NCBI GenBank assembly: GCA_026413225.1
Contig: CM048591.1
Location: 74,426,052 to 74,490,051, forward strand
Length of the DNA stretch: 64,000 bases
Direction of reading: 5' to 3'
DNA from: Otis tarda
Lineage: Eukaryota; Chordata; Aves; Otidiformes; Otididae
Below the pieces are notes generated by a model. That model saw nothing but the letters and a program-made list of their open reading frames with translations, was not told the origin of the DNA and made no database searches. Positions 1 through 26,900 of this stretch are shown here, one piece after another. Both the position numbers and the translations under genes were made by a program. Position 1 is the first letter of the stretch, and every line of letters starts with the position of its first letter.

Positions 1-667
1 ATCCTACAGGTCACACACAAGAAGTATGGCTAGGCAGAGAGTATCTGTGGGCCTTTGCTCCAGTTACAAGAGGGGTCCTTACACTGCTTTCAGCCAGTTT
101 TACACAGCAGTCAGGTCAGTGACTTCAGGTAACTACCGCCCTGCTTCTCACTGGTATAAAGCAAGAAGCGCAGGCAGATGGCATATACGTGGAAAATATC
201 TTCAGCTCTAATGCGCTCATGTGCCCACACTCACTCTGCCATTTTCACACCCTAGCACTAGCTATTGAAGCAAACGTATGATCAGGGAGAGGCTGGACAG
301 ATCCGTGTCCATGCTGGCAAATAAGAACGAAATTGTTCTTATGTCCCTTCAGTGTCTTTTGAATTGTGAGCAGCTGTGTCACATCGCACATACTCTGCTC
401 CAAAATCCCCATGGTAGAGGCCACACTACAAGTCTGTATCCAAGGAGAAGAATCCTGTAGTGCTGGTGATGAGTTGGGCACTCTGGTAATTTACAGTCAA
501 GTAATGGATGGTTGTCAGCGCATAATCCAGCCTTAGAGGCAGCGTATGAACAAGACTTTCCAAACCAACACACTTTCATGATTTCCAAAGCTAACTGAGT
601 AACAGATAGGGATCTGGTTATAGAAGCCCTTCATATTAGCATGTGTCAGATTAGCTGATGAAACAAC
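1..667 (-). other. TSTD2: Probable TSTD2 3' UTR, running off the window
   Basis: This is the stretch downstream of the TSTD2 stop. I see no AATAAA or ATTAAA on the minus strand here, so the 3' UTR probably extends beyond the left edge. No open frame looks like a gene; the short ones present are without recognisable motifs. Confidence 0.5.
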
Positions 668-13479
<12,812 letters not shown>

Positions 13480-13817
13480 CTCCGCCTCAGGCGGCCGGGC
13501 GGGGCGGGACCCCGTCGCCCGAGAAACGCCCGGTTTCCTTCCTCTTCGCCCCGGTTCCCCTCGCACCAGCCGGGCCCGACCACCTCGGAAGTCCTCCGGG
13601 CCGGCCCGCGCATCATAGAGCGGCGAGCAGAGAGGCGCCGCGCCGCGCGCCCTTTGTCCCGGAAGCGGAGGCGCGGCGGGGCCGGAAGCGAAGGGGGTGG
13701 AAGGAGCGCGCTCGCCGCTGGCCCGCGCGAGGTGTCCGGTGTGGTTCCGGTCCCGTCCCGTCCCGTCCTTTCCCGGCGCGGCCGCCTCTCCCCGGCCGCC
13801 TCTCCCCGCCTCCCGCC
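13480..13817. promoter_or_regulatory. Divergent CpG-island promoter of TSTD2 and NCBP1
   Basis: Only 338 bp separate the two start codons. The interval is rich in CpG and has no TATA box that I can see. Two ETS-type sites, CCGGAAGCG, lie at 13659-13667 and 13682-13690. A run of TCCCG pentamers lies at about 13751-13765, and a tandem GCCGCCTCTCCCC pair lies just before the NCBP1 start. The CpG-rich area extends to about 12950 and 14150, covering the first exons of both genes. ETS sites are a known feature of bidirectional housekeeping promoters. Confidence 0.8.
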
Positions 13818-14964
13818 ATGTCGCGGCGGCGGCACAGCGACGACAGCGATGGTGAGCTCCGCGGCAGCCCGCCCGCCCGCCGCCCCCCATCCGCACCCGT
13901 GCCCCCTCGAGGTGGCGGGGCCAGTGCAGGCCGGGCCGGAGCGTCCCGCCGCGGGAGGGGGCCGGTGGTTTAGGGTGGGGTGCAGGGTGAGCGAGGCGGG
14001 GGGCTCTCCGTCGGTAACGGTGTGCTCGGTGTGTTGGAGCAGGGCAGCCCCACAAGAGGCGGAGGACGTCTGAGCCGTCGGAGATCGAGGAGAGGCTCGA
14101 GTCGCTCATCTGCAGGGTGGGAGAGAAGGTAGGCGGGCTGGGGCCCGGGCGGCTGCTCGAGAAAGTTAAAAAGTTCTGCTTTTTTAACCCCTCTCTGTAT
14201 GTCGTGTGTTAGGGGTTCGTCGGTAGTGACCTCCAGAAAAGAAAAGGGTTTTTTTTTGCTATGAGGTTGTTGGAAAGTTGCAGCTTCGTGTATGAACGCT
14301 GTTAAATAGTAGTTTTGTGTCTTCTGAGCAACAATAAACAGCCAGCGAATAGTTATCAGTTCGTGTCTGCAGATGATGTTGCTGGTTTCAGCCTGCCAAG
14401 GATGTGGAGGAGTTAACTTGGTTGGCCTGTGGCACGTGTTTCAAGTCCTGGCAGGATCTGAGGCTGATGGAAAGGGGAGTAAAAGGACAAGGATGATAAT
14501 GGTGGTGTACTGAAAAACAAGTTGTGAATGTGTTGAGTTGCTCGCCGGTATCATTGGCATACGGCTCAGTTGCCTTTCCAAGATGTCTGTGAGGCAGTGT
14601 GAGATCTTGCAGCCCAGGGGAGCACTGGAGTTCCGTGTGGGAGAGGTGGGTGATCAGGTACAGCTTTTCTGAGGAGTAGCTGCTACTTCTTTCAGACAAG
14701 TGAAAGTAGTTCTTTACTGCCAACACAACTGAACTGTTGCTCTGAAAAAGAAGATGACATGAAATGATGCCCAACTTCCTTGGCTTCCATTTGAAAGTCA
14801 AGGGCTTGTTCGTATTGCTTGATTGGTGATGAAACTTTTTTTTTTTTCCCCCCCACATTTTAGAGCAACTCATCTTTGGAGAGCAACTTGGAGGGCCTAG
14901 CTGGTGTTTTGGAAGCTGATCTACCCAATTACAAAAGCAAGATACTAAGAATACTGTGTACTGT
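13818..14964 (+). CDS. NCBP1: NCBP1 exons 1-3: nuclear localisation signal and start of first MIF4G domain
   Basis: Residues 1-73. The sequence has two basic clusters, SRRRH and HKRRRTSE, separated by about 15 residues. These match the bipartite nuclear localisation signal known from human CBP80. Exon 2 (14043-14128) ends CRVGEK and exon 3 (14864-14964) begins [11 protein letters not shown], leading into the first MIF4G domain. Confidence 0.95.
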
Positions 14965-17900
14965 GTACGTATGCAGGAGATCTGGGAATCTGGGGGGTGC
15001 TTTCTTCTTTGTGCATAATTTTAAGTGTTTAAGGTAGTTCAAATGCCAAGAATGTCTTTAAGTTTTTGCTTGCTGTTATAGCATAGAGTTTATTTTACTA
15101 CAAACAAAAGAAATAGAGGAATAAACTTACATACTAGGTATAATTCCAGAAAAAAAAAAACCTCTTTACATTACTTTGATTTGAAATGTGTACAAAGGCT
15201 TAAAGATAGGAGAAACCTCAGAGCTGCTCCTTGATAGTAGTGAGAACGCAGTGATGCTGGGCAATGTCCTGTTTCCCAATGAAATACTTGAGAGGATCAA
15301 AGCTGTTGGCTGCTAACACTTATTTAGTCTTATTATCTGTGCTGTTTTCTTGTTGCCTGTTCCTCTTCTCTGGCAATGAGATGCTCGTGTCTTCGTAAGC
15401 CTGTTCACTGGAGGAGGGGAGCTGGGAACACGAAGAGCTGAAAGCAGGCTCTCCAGTGGCTGGCAGCTCTCCTTCCTCTCCCTAGCAAAGTGCAGGAGCT
15501 GAGGCGCCCTGTGTCAGGGTCGCTGAGTGGTGTCTGAGGGAAGAGTTGCGCAGGATCTGCCCTAGCCTGTGCTATGGTTTTGCAGATGCGTTAAATGTAT
15601 TTGGTAGCAATGTTTGTTAATCTAAGGCAAATAGTGTGGTGTATTTCTTATAGCAGTGAGACACTTCTGAAAGTGCAGGGTTAGCTTACATGCGTACAAA
15701 AATAGTTGAGGAAAATTGATGCTTTACAGTGGGGCCTGGCCTTCCCTTTGCTGTGCTTACAATCAGTTTATTTGAAAAATTGGAATCAAAATTAATAGCA
15801 TAAAATGTGTACATGTCTTGTGTAATCTTGCTGATGCTGCGTAATAAAATAATTTCTAAATTATGAACTTCTTACATCTTGCGTACATTCTGTCACTTGT
15901 ATTATTTGGCCAACTCTCTGGAATACGCCGCAGTTAGATATAAATAAAAAGCAAATACCATAAGTGTACTTGAAAATGGCACCTACCTTTCTAAGTGACT
16001 GTAGTTACAAAAAAACCACCATTGTCTGTAAAATATTAACGACAGGATAGAAATGTAAGATCACACTAGCACTTTTTTCTTATTGCCTCCTGAGGCAAGT
16101 TTAACTTACAATAAGCAGATTCTAGGATGCTACGCAGTTGCCAATTGGCACATGATGAATAAACAACTAACACTGTGTTTCTTTTTCTGTGTCAGTGCAC
16201 GTCTGTTACCAGAGAAGCTTACTGTTTACACGACACTAGTTGGGTTGCTGAATGCCAGGAACTACAATTTTGGTGGGGAATTTGTAGAAGCCATGATTCG
16301 TCAGCTTAAAGAATGTCTCAAAGTCAATATGTATAATGAAGCTGTGCATTTAGTAAGTGGGTTTTGTGTGTTTGTTTTACATTTTTCTTCATCCTTTTTC
16401 TCTCCTCCTTTTCACCTTTTTATTCCAGAAGAGCTGGGCCTTTCAGTGTGTATTACAGTCTCTTCTGGCATCAATGTGCAGTGCACTGTAGATACATCAA
16501 GAGGAAGTGTGTGTTATATGAGGAGCATTTCCTTCCATAGGGGACAGAAATCGTATTACAGTTGCAAAATTGACTTCCTACGGTGTATTTTCCCAGTGAC
16601 AAATTAATTTGCAGTAAAAGGAGGTGCTCCTCCCCTACCTGTTCTACAGTCAAATGTAAAAGATAGATGAAAGTTAAGCACTTTAAATCGTGTTCAAAAG
16701 TAATCTTCTTGTGGCTCAAACAAAACCAGAAAATTAACAGTCTTATTCTTAAAAGCTATATTTGATGGCTGTTATCAGGTCTGTGTTTTCATTCTGCTAA
16801 TGAGGGATGAAGATCAGGCAGGCAGTTTTAAGTGCTGTCTGTCTTTGAAGCCGTTTACTCAGCTCCTGCTGATTATAGATTTTGCCTGGAAAAAGTATTG
16901 AGACTTTAGTGGTGTCTGATTTAGAAGCCCAGTGCTGAGCTTCCCAGCTTCTTTTGAAGCCTACTGGTGAAAACTAAGATTCTAGTATTTCAATCTATTT
17001 TGTCAAGAGACTGCTGTTCAACTGTGGGATGCTTTTGCTAGTAAAATCCTCATTAGAACTCCAAATGTGCTGTCCCTTGGCTTCAGCTTCGTCTTCTGTG
17101 GTCATGCTCATATACAAATGCCTTGTGAGAGTAACATAAGGGAGTGGCAGTGGAAATGTCTCATCGCTTTGTCAAAGACTTTTCAAAGACTGTTCAGAGC
17201 AATGAATACCTGGGAAGTAAGGGTTTGGTACTTTTCTCTGTTGCAGTTGCTCTTTGAGTACTGGGCTGTCTGCTTAGCCCAAATTGCTTTCCCAAAACGT
17301 CTTCCCAGTGATCTGTCTTCAGATCAAAATACCTGTGTTGTTTTTTTGGACTACTTCTTGTGAATGTGCCCTTAAGAAAAAAATGATCCTTTAAGAAAAA
17401 ATATATGAGATTTTAATTGCTAGAATTTCAGCCTATATTGTCCGTTAAGATTGTGGTGATAATGGGAGAGCTACCCATGATAATGGGTCATACTAGGGTT
17501 TTGTTTAAGCCTGAAGGCAGGTTACAAATCAAAAGAGAAGGGAGAGGGGAAAAAAGGGACACTGCTCTGCCCCAGATGCTTTCTACTTAAATTCCTATTT
17601 CTGTCAGTCTGGATTTCTTATTAGAGTGCAGCCAAATCAAGGATATGTTCCGATCGTGGAGGTTTTTTTAGTTCCCAAGCAAATAAGGCCATTTGATTCC
17701 CAGCGCACCATGAGTCTGTCACATTTCTGAAACCTGAAGATACCAGCAGTTTTTACATGGGCTCTCTCTGTGTAACTGTCTGTATTTATGACAAATTACA
17801 GAAAGTAGTTGTGTTTAATGGCATACAGCTTCAGCTCTGCTGTTCCCTTATGCATATCTGGACTCAAGAAGCACTGGATCAAGTGCTTCATGAGTCCAGA

Positions 17901-20900
17901 TACAAAGCTTATACAAAGTTCAGCTTTGTATAAGTTTTTTTTTTCCTTCCAGTTCTGTAATTTTTGTGATCTGATACTATTTAGAGTAGATAGAAGCACA
18001 AGGGGTTTTTCTGTAGTATCAGTTTGCATGTCTTTGAATGCATACTGGTGTTTCTCACCCTTCCTTGATCAGAAATATTATCCATGCAATGTAATTGCAG
18101 TGAAACAGACGACAGACATTATAATGAACGATATATTGGGCAACACTCAAGAGTACTTGTTTTCCAGGGTGGAAAGGTGCAACATTTCTACCTTCGTAGT
18201 ACTGAATGAGTATTGTACTTTTATTGATAGTTTGTTTTAGTCATTTAAGTCAAGTTCATTTGTTCTTGTGTAGTCAGTTTAAAAATTAGTCCTTTAAAAT
18301 TTTTTTTTGTCTTTTTTTTAGGTTCGTTTTCTGTCTGATCTTGTGAATTGTCACGTAATAGCCGCACCTTCCATGGTAGCTATGTTTGAGAACTTTGTGA
18401 GTGTGACACAGGAGGAAGATGTACCCCAAGTAAGCAAAAAGATCTGTAGGCTACTCTAGTGCTGTTTTGACAATTTTTCTGCATCAGTCTTCCATAGTTA
18501 TGCTTAGAACAGGGAATTTTTAGAAATAGCAAACTAGATGGACTGTTGTGCAGTTTGCTTAAGCATGAGTAAAAGGAGCCTGTGGCAATTAGGAAATACA
18601 TGCATACACTGATAAAGTATGGTCCTTTATAGTGAGGTAGCTGAAGTGAATTCATTTTACTTTACTTTGGTAAGCACATAGCACCTGGCTTGTTCTGCTA
18701 CATTGATAATCTACAGAAGCACTGTGAAAGTTATACCATTTTTTGAGTCTGCTTGTCATGGTTCAAGTTAAAAATGTTACATTTCAAGGAAGAATATTTT
18801 TTTTCATGGCTTGCCAATCCACTCTTTAACTGCTGATCTTTACATCCTCCCAAAATAATAGTTTTGATAATGTTTTACTTTAAATTAAAATGAGGTGTGT
18901 TTACAAAATCTTCTGGAGCTTACTTGTATACTTAAATTTCAATTTGTTTCTTTCCTATAGGTACGATGTGACTGGTATATGTTTGCATTTCTGTCATCTT
19001 TGCCTTGGGTTGGAAAGGAGTTATATGAGAAAAAGGATGCTGAAATGGATCGTCTCCTGTCTCAGACAGAAAGCTATTTGAAGTAAGTTCTAACCCATTA
19101 AAAAGACTCTTACTGGTATCTATTAGAGTACGGATTAATAGCTTTGATTATTGCTCACTTAAAAGTGTTCTGAAGTCTTAGATCTGAACCATTCTGTGGC
19201 AGGAAAAAAAACCCTGAAAATAGAATAAGTGGAGAGATTTTTTTAATTTGAAAAGTTTTATTGTCTTGTCTAGTTCTAGGGTACTAAAGGTCTTGTTCTG
19301 CTAATGCTGGAGCAGCTGCAGCTCTAAGTGTGCTGTGAATATTGATAGGTTATTGCTTAGTGCTCTGAACTGTGAGTGCTTCTGTCTAGGTTCTTCAGGT
19401 TAACGTTGTTAAGATATGATAACAGAGATATTTTAAGTAATCAGAAACATGTTTTTTTTATAGTAGACTTAATCAGCTGAAGAGATCAAATAGTAGTACA
19501 CTTGCACTAAGAAAAGAATTGTTGCACTAAGAAAAAATTGTTGCCCTATATTAGTCTTTTAAAGTTTTTACAGATTTTCTTTCCTGTGTAAACAGACGCC
19601 GCCAGAAGATTCATGTACCCATGCTACAAGTTTGGACTGCTGATAAACCACATCCGCAAGAAGAGGTGAGTGGACTTTACATTGCATTCTTTCAGAAAGT
19701 TTGAAAAGCAATTTTTTACTGCTGAATCATGAAATTAAAAGGCACATCTAAAAGTATTAATGCTTTGAATTGTCTCCTGTTTGTCATTAATTCTAACAAG
19801 TGCTACATGAGGAATTCTGTTCCAAGTCTTGGGCCTAAACATAAAATTGTGTGGGGTGAGTAGGAGAGTGTTTTGTTGTTTGCTGACAGGCCCCTGAGGA
19901 AATGTTACAAAGTGAGAAATGGTTGTAAATTGTGTTGTTTGTTTTGGAATTGCAGGTGCAGGATTTCGTGTTAAAAGGATCTTTGTGAGAAGCAGAATGT
20001 AATTCCTTGCTTATCCCTTAGTATTTTCTCTCTGCAAGAAAGAAACCTTTGTAGTGGCTTTGCTCTCTTAGTGCTAGGAAGTGCTAAACAAATGTGTAGA
20101 ATTTACATGCGGCATTTACAGTGCCGTCTTTCACAATTAAACTAAAAATATTGGAGAGGAGAGAGGTGGCATCTTGCTAGTTTGGAGTGGAATTTACCTT
20201 TCTGGATATTCTTGAGGTTTTTTTCTTTCCCCTAAGTCTGAGGACAAACTTAGTTGCAAAGTGAGAGCTAAATTGATCTTCTGGGAAGTTTTGGACATGA
20301 CTCTTCACTTCAGGTGCTGGTTGTTACTGGTTTTGTTCCCATTTTGTAGTGTGATTGTCCTGGTTTTCAGTAAATGCAAAGCACTTCCATGTAATGACAT
20401 TTCTTGCACCGGTTATAACTTGAAACTTGTGTCCAGTAAGGCCACAGGCCTCCAGAGTTCTTGGACTGCTTTTAGCAAGAGACTAATTAAACAAAGCAAG
20501 CCTGTTGCCAGTTGCACAGGTGTCTGTGCCATCTCTGGGAGAATGCTGGGACTCACAATTGTGTTGAAAACCATGGCAAAGGTATTTAATATTTGATAGT
20601 ATTGTATTTGTCTTGAATATGCAGGAGCTTGTAGTTTTGGTTGCTCTGGGAACAGCAGGGCAATCCTATGGAATATCTTTCCAATTTTAATGTTGATATT
20701 ATATCTGTTTTAATACCACCAATGAGCAGTGACTGCTGTAGTATTGCTGGCAGATTCAAAGGACGGCTGTCATGCTCAGGCTCCTGAGCTACCTTTTGGT
20801 GGTTAAATTTTACTGGCACAGTGTTGTGTGGAATTAGGAGCAGCTCTGGCGTTTGGAGTTCTTAAATTGTTAATTGATTTACTGAATCAGCAGTTAAGAA

Positions 20901-23900
20901 TTTTTTTTTTTCTGAATGTAATATGGAATTTAAGAAGTACATTTCTGATAGTGCAAGGAGATGCCAGCTTTCTTATGAGATTCAGCGTATCTGATGTTTC
21001 TCACCTTTTTCCTTCAGTATTTAGACTGCCTTTGGTCTCAGATTCAGAAGTTGAAAAAAGATCGTTGGCAAGAACGGCATATTCTGAGGCCGTACTTGGC
21101 TTTTGACAGCATTCTTTGTGAAGCGCTGCAACACAATCTGCCTCCGTTCACTCCTCCGCCTCACACCGAAGATTCAGTGTACCCAATGCCAAGGGTTATT
21201 TTTAGGATGTTTGACTACACAGATGACCCCGAGGTATGTGATTGCTGTGGGGGATGGTGAGCGGATTTCACAGTTAGGTTCCTGGGGCAACGTTGGTGAA
21301 AATGTGTTGTCCCTTCTCCCAGCATAGTGAGTGGTTTGAAAGCCGGCAGCAGTCCTACTTTGGTACCTCTGCAGAAATGAACTGAGTGACCAAGTTACTG
21401 TACAAAGAAAATCTGTGAGGAGCAGAATTTAGGGAGTGAGATGTTGTGATGCTTTCATTTAGCATGACGATGTTGATTGAATTATCTAATGTCTCTAGTA
21501 AAACTACATTCAGTGCTTTTCCTTCCATAAGGAAAGCTTTTCCTTCTATAAAGTTGGTTACTTGAGTCTTTTTCCAGGCTAGGTGTTTATTGTAATGTTT
21601 AAAGACTGTTGTTTCCTCACCTGTTAAAATTCGGTGATGTGTGCTGTGGAGCAAAAGAGTGCTTAGTTGGGATGGGTGAAAGATCATCTGTCTCAACAGT
21701 CTGCCTGCAGCATTGGTCATCAGCAGATACATAGACAAAAGTGCGTAGGAATAGGAAAAGAGTTTATGCTGCTTTTATACCTGTCTTTGCTTTAAGTCTG
21801 CTGCCCTTTGCCTTCATGTTTTGGCTTTTTGTTTTTGCAATGAACAAGACCATGACTGTGTATTCTTTCCACTCTGTTCCTGACTTTATTTCTTTGTCAT
21901 AGTCCAGCTCAACTGAGATTTTTTTTCCAGGCTGCATGGTAGTAGCCTGCCTGATGGCTTCACAGAGCAAAGGGAGAAGCGGATGCTCCATGATCTTATA
22001 ATCATGTTCTCTAATTTTGTTTATATTTCTTTTTGTAATGAGTCCTAGTACTTATTTTGTTTTAAGGATCAGTCTGAGGTTTGTATGGAACTGTGTCACA
22101 CCAGCTTCTCAGGATACAGAGCAGCCAAAATGTCATTGTGTTTATGTGGAAGTTGCGCAGTTTTTTTCCACCTGTAAATGCAGGTAGAATGGCTCGCTAC
22201 CTGTAGTACCACTGCATTAGCAGTGATCTTTCATGAGTCTTAATTCTTTCTTACCAGGGCCCTGTCATGCCTGGCAGCCACTCTGTTGAACGATTTGTAA
22301 TAGAAGAGAACCTTCACTGCATCATCAAATCCCACTGGAAAGAGAGAAAGACTTGGTAGGAAGAGCTTAGCACTATGGGGCCCTAGCACTTTTCATACGC
22401 TACCATGCCTTTGGTGCCATCAGGGTCCTGCACTGGTGCTTAAGATTAAACATTTCCCAGAGCATTTGATGAAACTTGATTTTCTACATTTAACTGTATT
22501 AAAACTGTTGCCTGGGATACTGTGGGTCTGTAATACCTAGATAATGGAGAGTCTATATGATCCAGAGGGACAGTGGTTCTTTGGGAAGGGAATTTCATGA
22601 TAATATAGGATGTCCTGCAAAAAATAGGCAGACACACCTTATTCTTCACACGAGCACTGTGGAGAGTGTGGTTGTGTTATGCTGGAGTTTTGAAGCAGCC
22701 GATTTGTTAGCGCACAGTGAGACTTGAGCTGGTTCATCTGCAGCTCACTGTGCGCTGGTGGTTATGAACACACGTCTGCTTCCTGCTCCTCCTTGTATTC
22801 TCTTTGGGATTACATGGCAGAGATAATTGAGCTCACTCTGGGGAGTCATTGCAGGGCCAGCAAATTCCATTAGTCGGAATTCAGCTGTGCCAGGAAGCAC
22901 TCAGGACACTTTTCTGCATTTCTGCCTGAGCACTCCGATGTGGGTAATTGATAACAGAGATGGTTTGTCGCATGTAATTGGCTGTGTCATACTTCCAAAT
23001 GAAAACCACTGAACTTTGTGTAGTGTGCAAAAAATGGGTGGAAACAATGTTTTTGGTGATGGCGTGTGATAAAGTTTCTTGGTTGCAGCTGTTTGATTCA
23101 GCACAAACTAGAAATTCAGGGTTGTTGCGGTTACTGGGATAGCCTTTGTAAATTCTCAGGGGAAAGTAAAAGTCTAACGGGAGGCAAAAGATTTGCTGGA
23201 GAGGTAGAAGTAAAATCAAGAAGGTAGCAGTTGTTTGCTTTGTAATAATGATGGGTGGTAATAAGCTGATTAAAAGATGAAGTGTTTGAGTTTCTTATAT
23301 AACCCATTGGCTTAATGGTGCTTTCAAGTAATTCTGAACATGTTTTTTAGTTGTTTTTTTTTTTTTTCATATACGCGTGCCAGAATTACAGATCACCATG
23401 ACTATTTATGCAAAATTATTTTGTGTAGCGGTATACTGTTAAGTGATGTAACTACATGGAAATAAAATATATCATTACAAATCATAGTTTAGGCAATGCT
23501 GGTGTGTTCTTGTGCTGTTTCTGTTTGAAGTGTTCTATGGATTGATGGACAGACTTTGGAAGGATTGTTGATTTGTTCTGCTTTTGTGTGAACTCTTGAC
23601 CAGAATCCAAGCATCTTCTGCAACTTTGTTACTTAATCTTTTTACTGTGTTATGTTCCGAACTAAATGTGTCTATGGTTTTGCAGTGCTGCACAGCTCTT
23701 GAGCTATCCAGGAAATAACAAGATCCCCTTGAACTATCACATAGTAGAGGTATGGATTTTATAGATAACCCCTTTTGTGGCTCCATTGTTTCATGAGTTC
23801 CCAGTTAGTTCCGAGATAGATCCATTAAATTACAGTTTGATTTGGCAGTCAACAAGAGCCTTGTTGAATTCAACCAATGGCTTTTAAATGAATGGGTTGT

Positions 23901-26900
23901 ATACAGTCAAGTGTCAGTTTTATGCTTTTTGTTGTCGTTTTAGCTTGGTGCATGGGAGCTTTGGTCAAGTACCAAAATTTCTTAGTGCACTAGTAATCCA
24001 GGTTGTGGCATTTCTCAAAGTTCTAAAGTTTTACATACTATGCTTATAATGTATCATGCAGTCTAAGAGATGCCTACATTTGAGTCACTTTTAGTTTTAA
24101 AAAATTGAATTAAAATACAAGAGTAAATGGACGCAAATTGGAATAGAAGAACCATTTAAATACACTCATTTAAACAGGAGAAGAATCTTTTTTTTTACTG
24201 CGAAGGTGATTAAACACTGGAAGAGTTTGCCCAGATAGGTTTTGAACTTCTCCAAGGATAGAGACTCCACAACTTAACAGGCCACAGCCCTGAGCAACCT
24301 GCTAAGTGTTGACTAGATGGTGTCCAAGCAGACTCGGCTGTTCTGTGTTATTTTATTTTTGGATCTTCTAAATGGTTTTGTTTGATTGGCCCCGAAAAGA
24401 ACTTGCAGTGAAATAGTGGTGTGTTTCCTCCAGGGCATCCTCCATATTACAGAGTTTTAAATAATGGTAATGTATATCAGAAGGGCAGCATAGATTTTCT
24501 TTTCCTGCCTCCTTTCGGGGGTCTGTTTTCAAAATCTGTATAAAACTTCATTAATTTCCACCAAAAGTTGAAAGGGATTTACAGATTTCAGTAATAATGG
24601 TAACTTGTCATATAAAGGCTTTATGAAGAAGTAACTATAAGTAGGAATTTCAGAGCTAATTATAACAAGAAGTAATCTTACATAGAAGATTTATCTTAAT
24701 AAAAGTGGGATTGAGAATTCCTCTTGGCACTAAAATGCCAGATAGCCCGAATGCTGTGAAGTTACTTTTGGCCAGCTTGTTCTTTTTGTACTCTGGATTC
24801 AGAAGGAATCTTAAAATTAACAATATTTTTCTGCCTTAACATTGAAGTATCTTCAGTGGTCATATCTTCAGAATCTTTAGGTGCTCTATTTGGCTGTGTG
24901 TTTTATGCTTGGCTAATGCCAAGAAATAGTTACTGCAATTCCTGATGAAATAGGTTAGCTAAAGGCCCTGGAAATTCTTTGATTCAGAAGCTTCTAGGAT
25001 GTGAAAGTGGCAAAGGTTTGCTTAGATGAAATTACTGGAAAGAAGTGCAAGATTGGTGTACAAATTGTTTGACTATTACTGTCATTACCTCATTACTTGC
25101 CTATGGCTCCTTAGTTTTAATGAAGCTTCAGAGTTTTTAAGGCTTAGCATGCTTTTTTCAGGCTTCTGTTCATTCTGCTTAGTACTGCTCCCTTGTAAGG
25201 TCTCTTTTAACAGTCAAGTTGGTGATATGTTGCTTTCAACAACAGTTTAACAGTTTAATCTGTGAAATTTCACTACCTTTTTCAGTAAGTTACAAAACTG
25301 TAGAAATAATACAGTCTAACAAATAAGGAAAGTGTTATTTAAAGTTCAGAACATAACAGTAGGTAAATGTAGACTGAAAGTGTATGTTCCTAAGTATGCT
25401 TACTTTTGAGGTCCCTGAGGCTCCACATCTTAGTTCGTCACGCTGAGCACAGAATGCGCCATGCTAGTTGGAATCTGTGTGAAACACTGAAATGTGGCGC
25501 CCTTCTCTCAGTAGCTCCTTACAGAGGCGTATGTGGATATTTTTGGTAGCTGTGGGCAATGTCATTGGCTTATTGGTCTGCACAGCTGCCCTGTTGTGCT
25601 CCTACAGCTTTTGATAAAACTTACACTCGACAGATTTAAGTCATTCAGATCATCACTGTCCTGATCTGTCTTACGGACTTGTTATTTTCACAAAGTATGG
25701 TATGCCAGTTTGAAACACTTACTCTGAACATTTAATAATGAACATGTGATGAGTATCACAGATGCAGTTTTATGCAGTGTCTCAAACAGATAATGACCGA
25801 TCATTCAGTTGTTGTTATTTCCTGTCTTGAGAAAGGAGCAGTTTTCTACCTAACAAGGTCCCTCCTACCTTTTTTTTGCCATACCTGTCTTAACAGTTAT
25901 ACTGTCATGGAAAGGCTCTCCAGCTCCTTATAGTCTCTTCATACTTTCAAGTGCTTCCTTAGAATAACAGATTCTAGTCGATGTGTTTTCATGTGCTGTT
26001 TGTGGAGTATATAAGTGGATGTCGATTTCTTACATTAGTAAGAAGATTTTCTAAAGCTTACTCATTTAAGCTTCAGTTCTCTGTTTATTCAGAAATTTAA
26101 AGAGGAAATTGACCAACCATAATGAATTAGTTTCCTGATTCCTTTGATGTAATCTAAATGTAGTTGAGAATGGCATGCAAAATAAACAGAAACTCAAAGA
26201 TGAGTACTGTACAATGATGATCTTTTTGTAGCCCTTAAAGATTGACTATTGATTGCTATGATTATAGGCAAACTTGAAAATAAAAACACAAGTGCTTACT
26301 GCAGGACTGTTTTCTGTTTTCTTAGAAGGATTCTCTGCCAAGGGGTACTGAGCCTGTATTTTTGTTATATGAAATGCTGGTTGTAACTTTCAGTTGAAAA
26401 TTGTGGCTTTATTTATGTAAATGTTTGTGTAGGAGAAAAGAGGACACAATGGAAAAGATACACATATGATTTTAATGCAAAGTCTTTCATACTAAATGCT
26501 TAGGCTTCAGTTAATATGTTTAATATCAGGATCAGATTATTTCTGCTTTTCTTAGATCATGTGGTAGCACTGCAGTAGGTCATACTATAACTACTGCAAT
26601 TTCTACAGTTATGCAGTATATTTTATAGACATAATAGATGTATAATGATAATGCTGTGTTAGTATGAAATGATAGGGGAGTTTGTGTGGACTGTATTAGT
26701 ACAGTGTAGGGTTACCACTACCTTTTATAAATTTATCTTTTTCCTGGAACATGCATTTGACAGAATAATATAGACCTTTTTGGGTATGTAATTGTTTGAG
26801 ATTGGCCACTATTGCGAATCTGAGGGCTATGCAGGCCACATTGGACTGTGCTCTGATTCTGTGCCTTCCTCTCCTACAGGTAATATTTGCAGAATTGTTT

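Noticed and set aside
16083-16607. 174-codon frame covering NCBP1 exon 4
   Set aside because: It is the real exon 4 with intron read-through on both sides; the coding part is 16196-16352.
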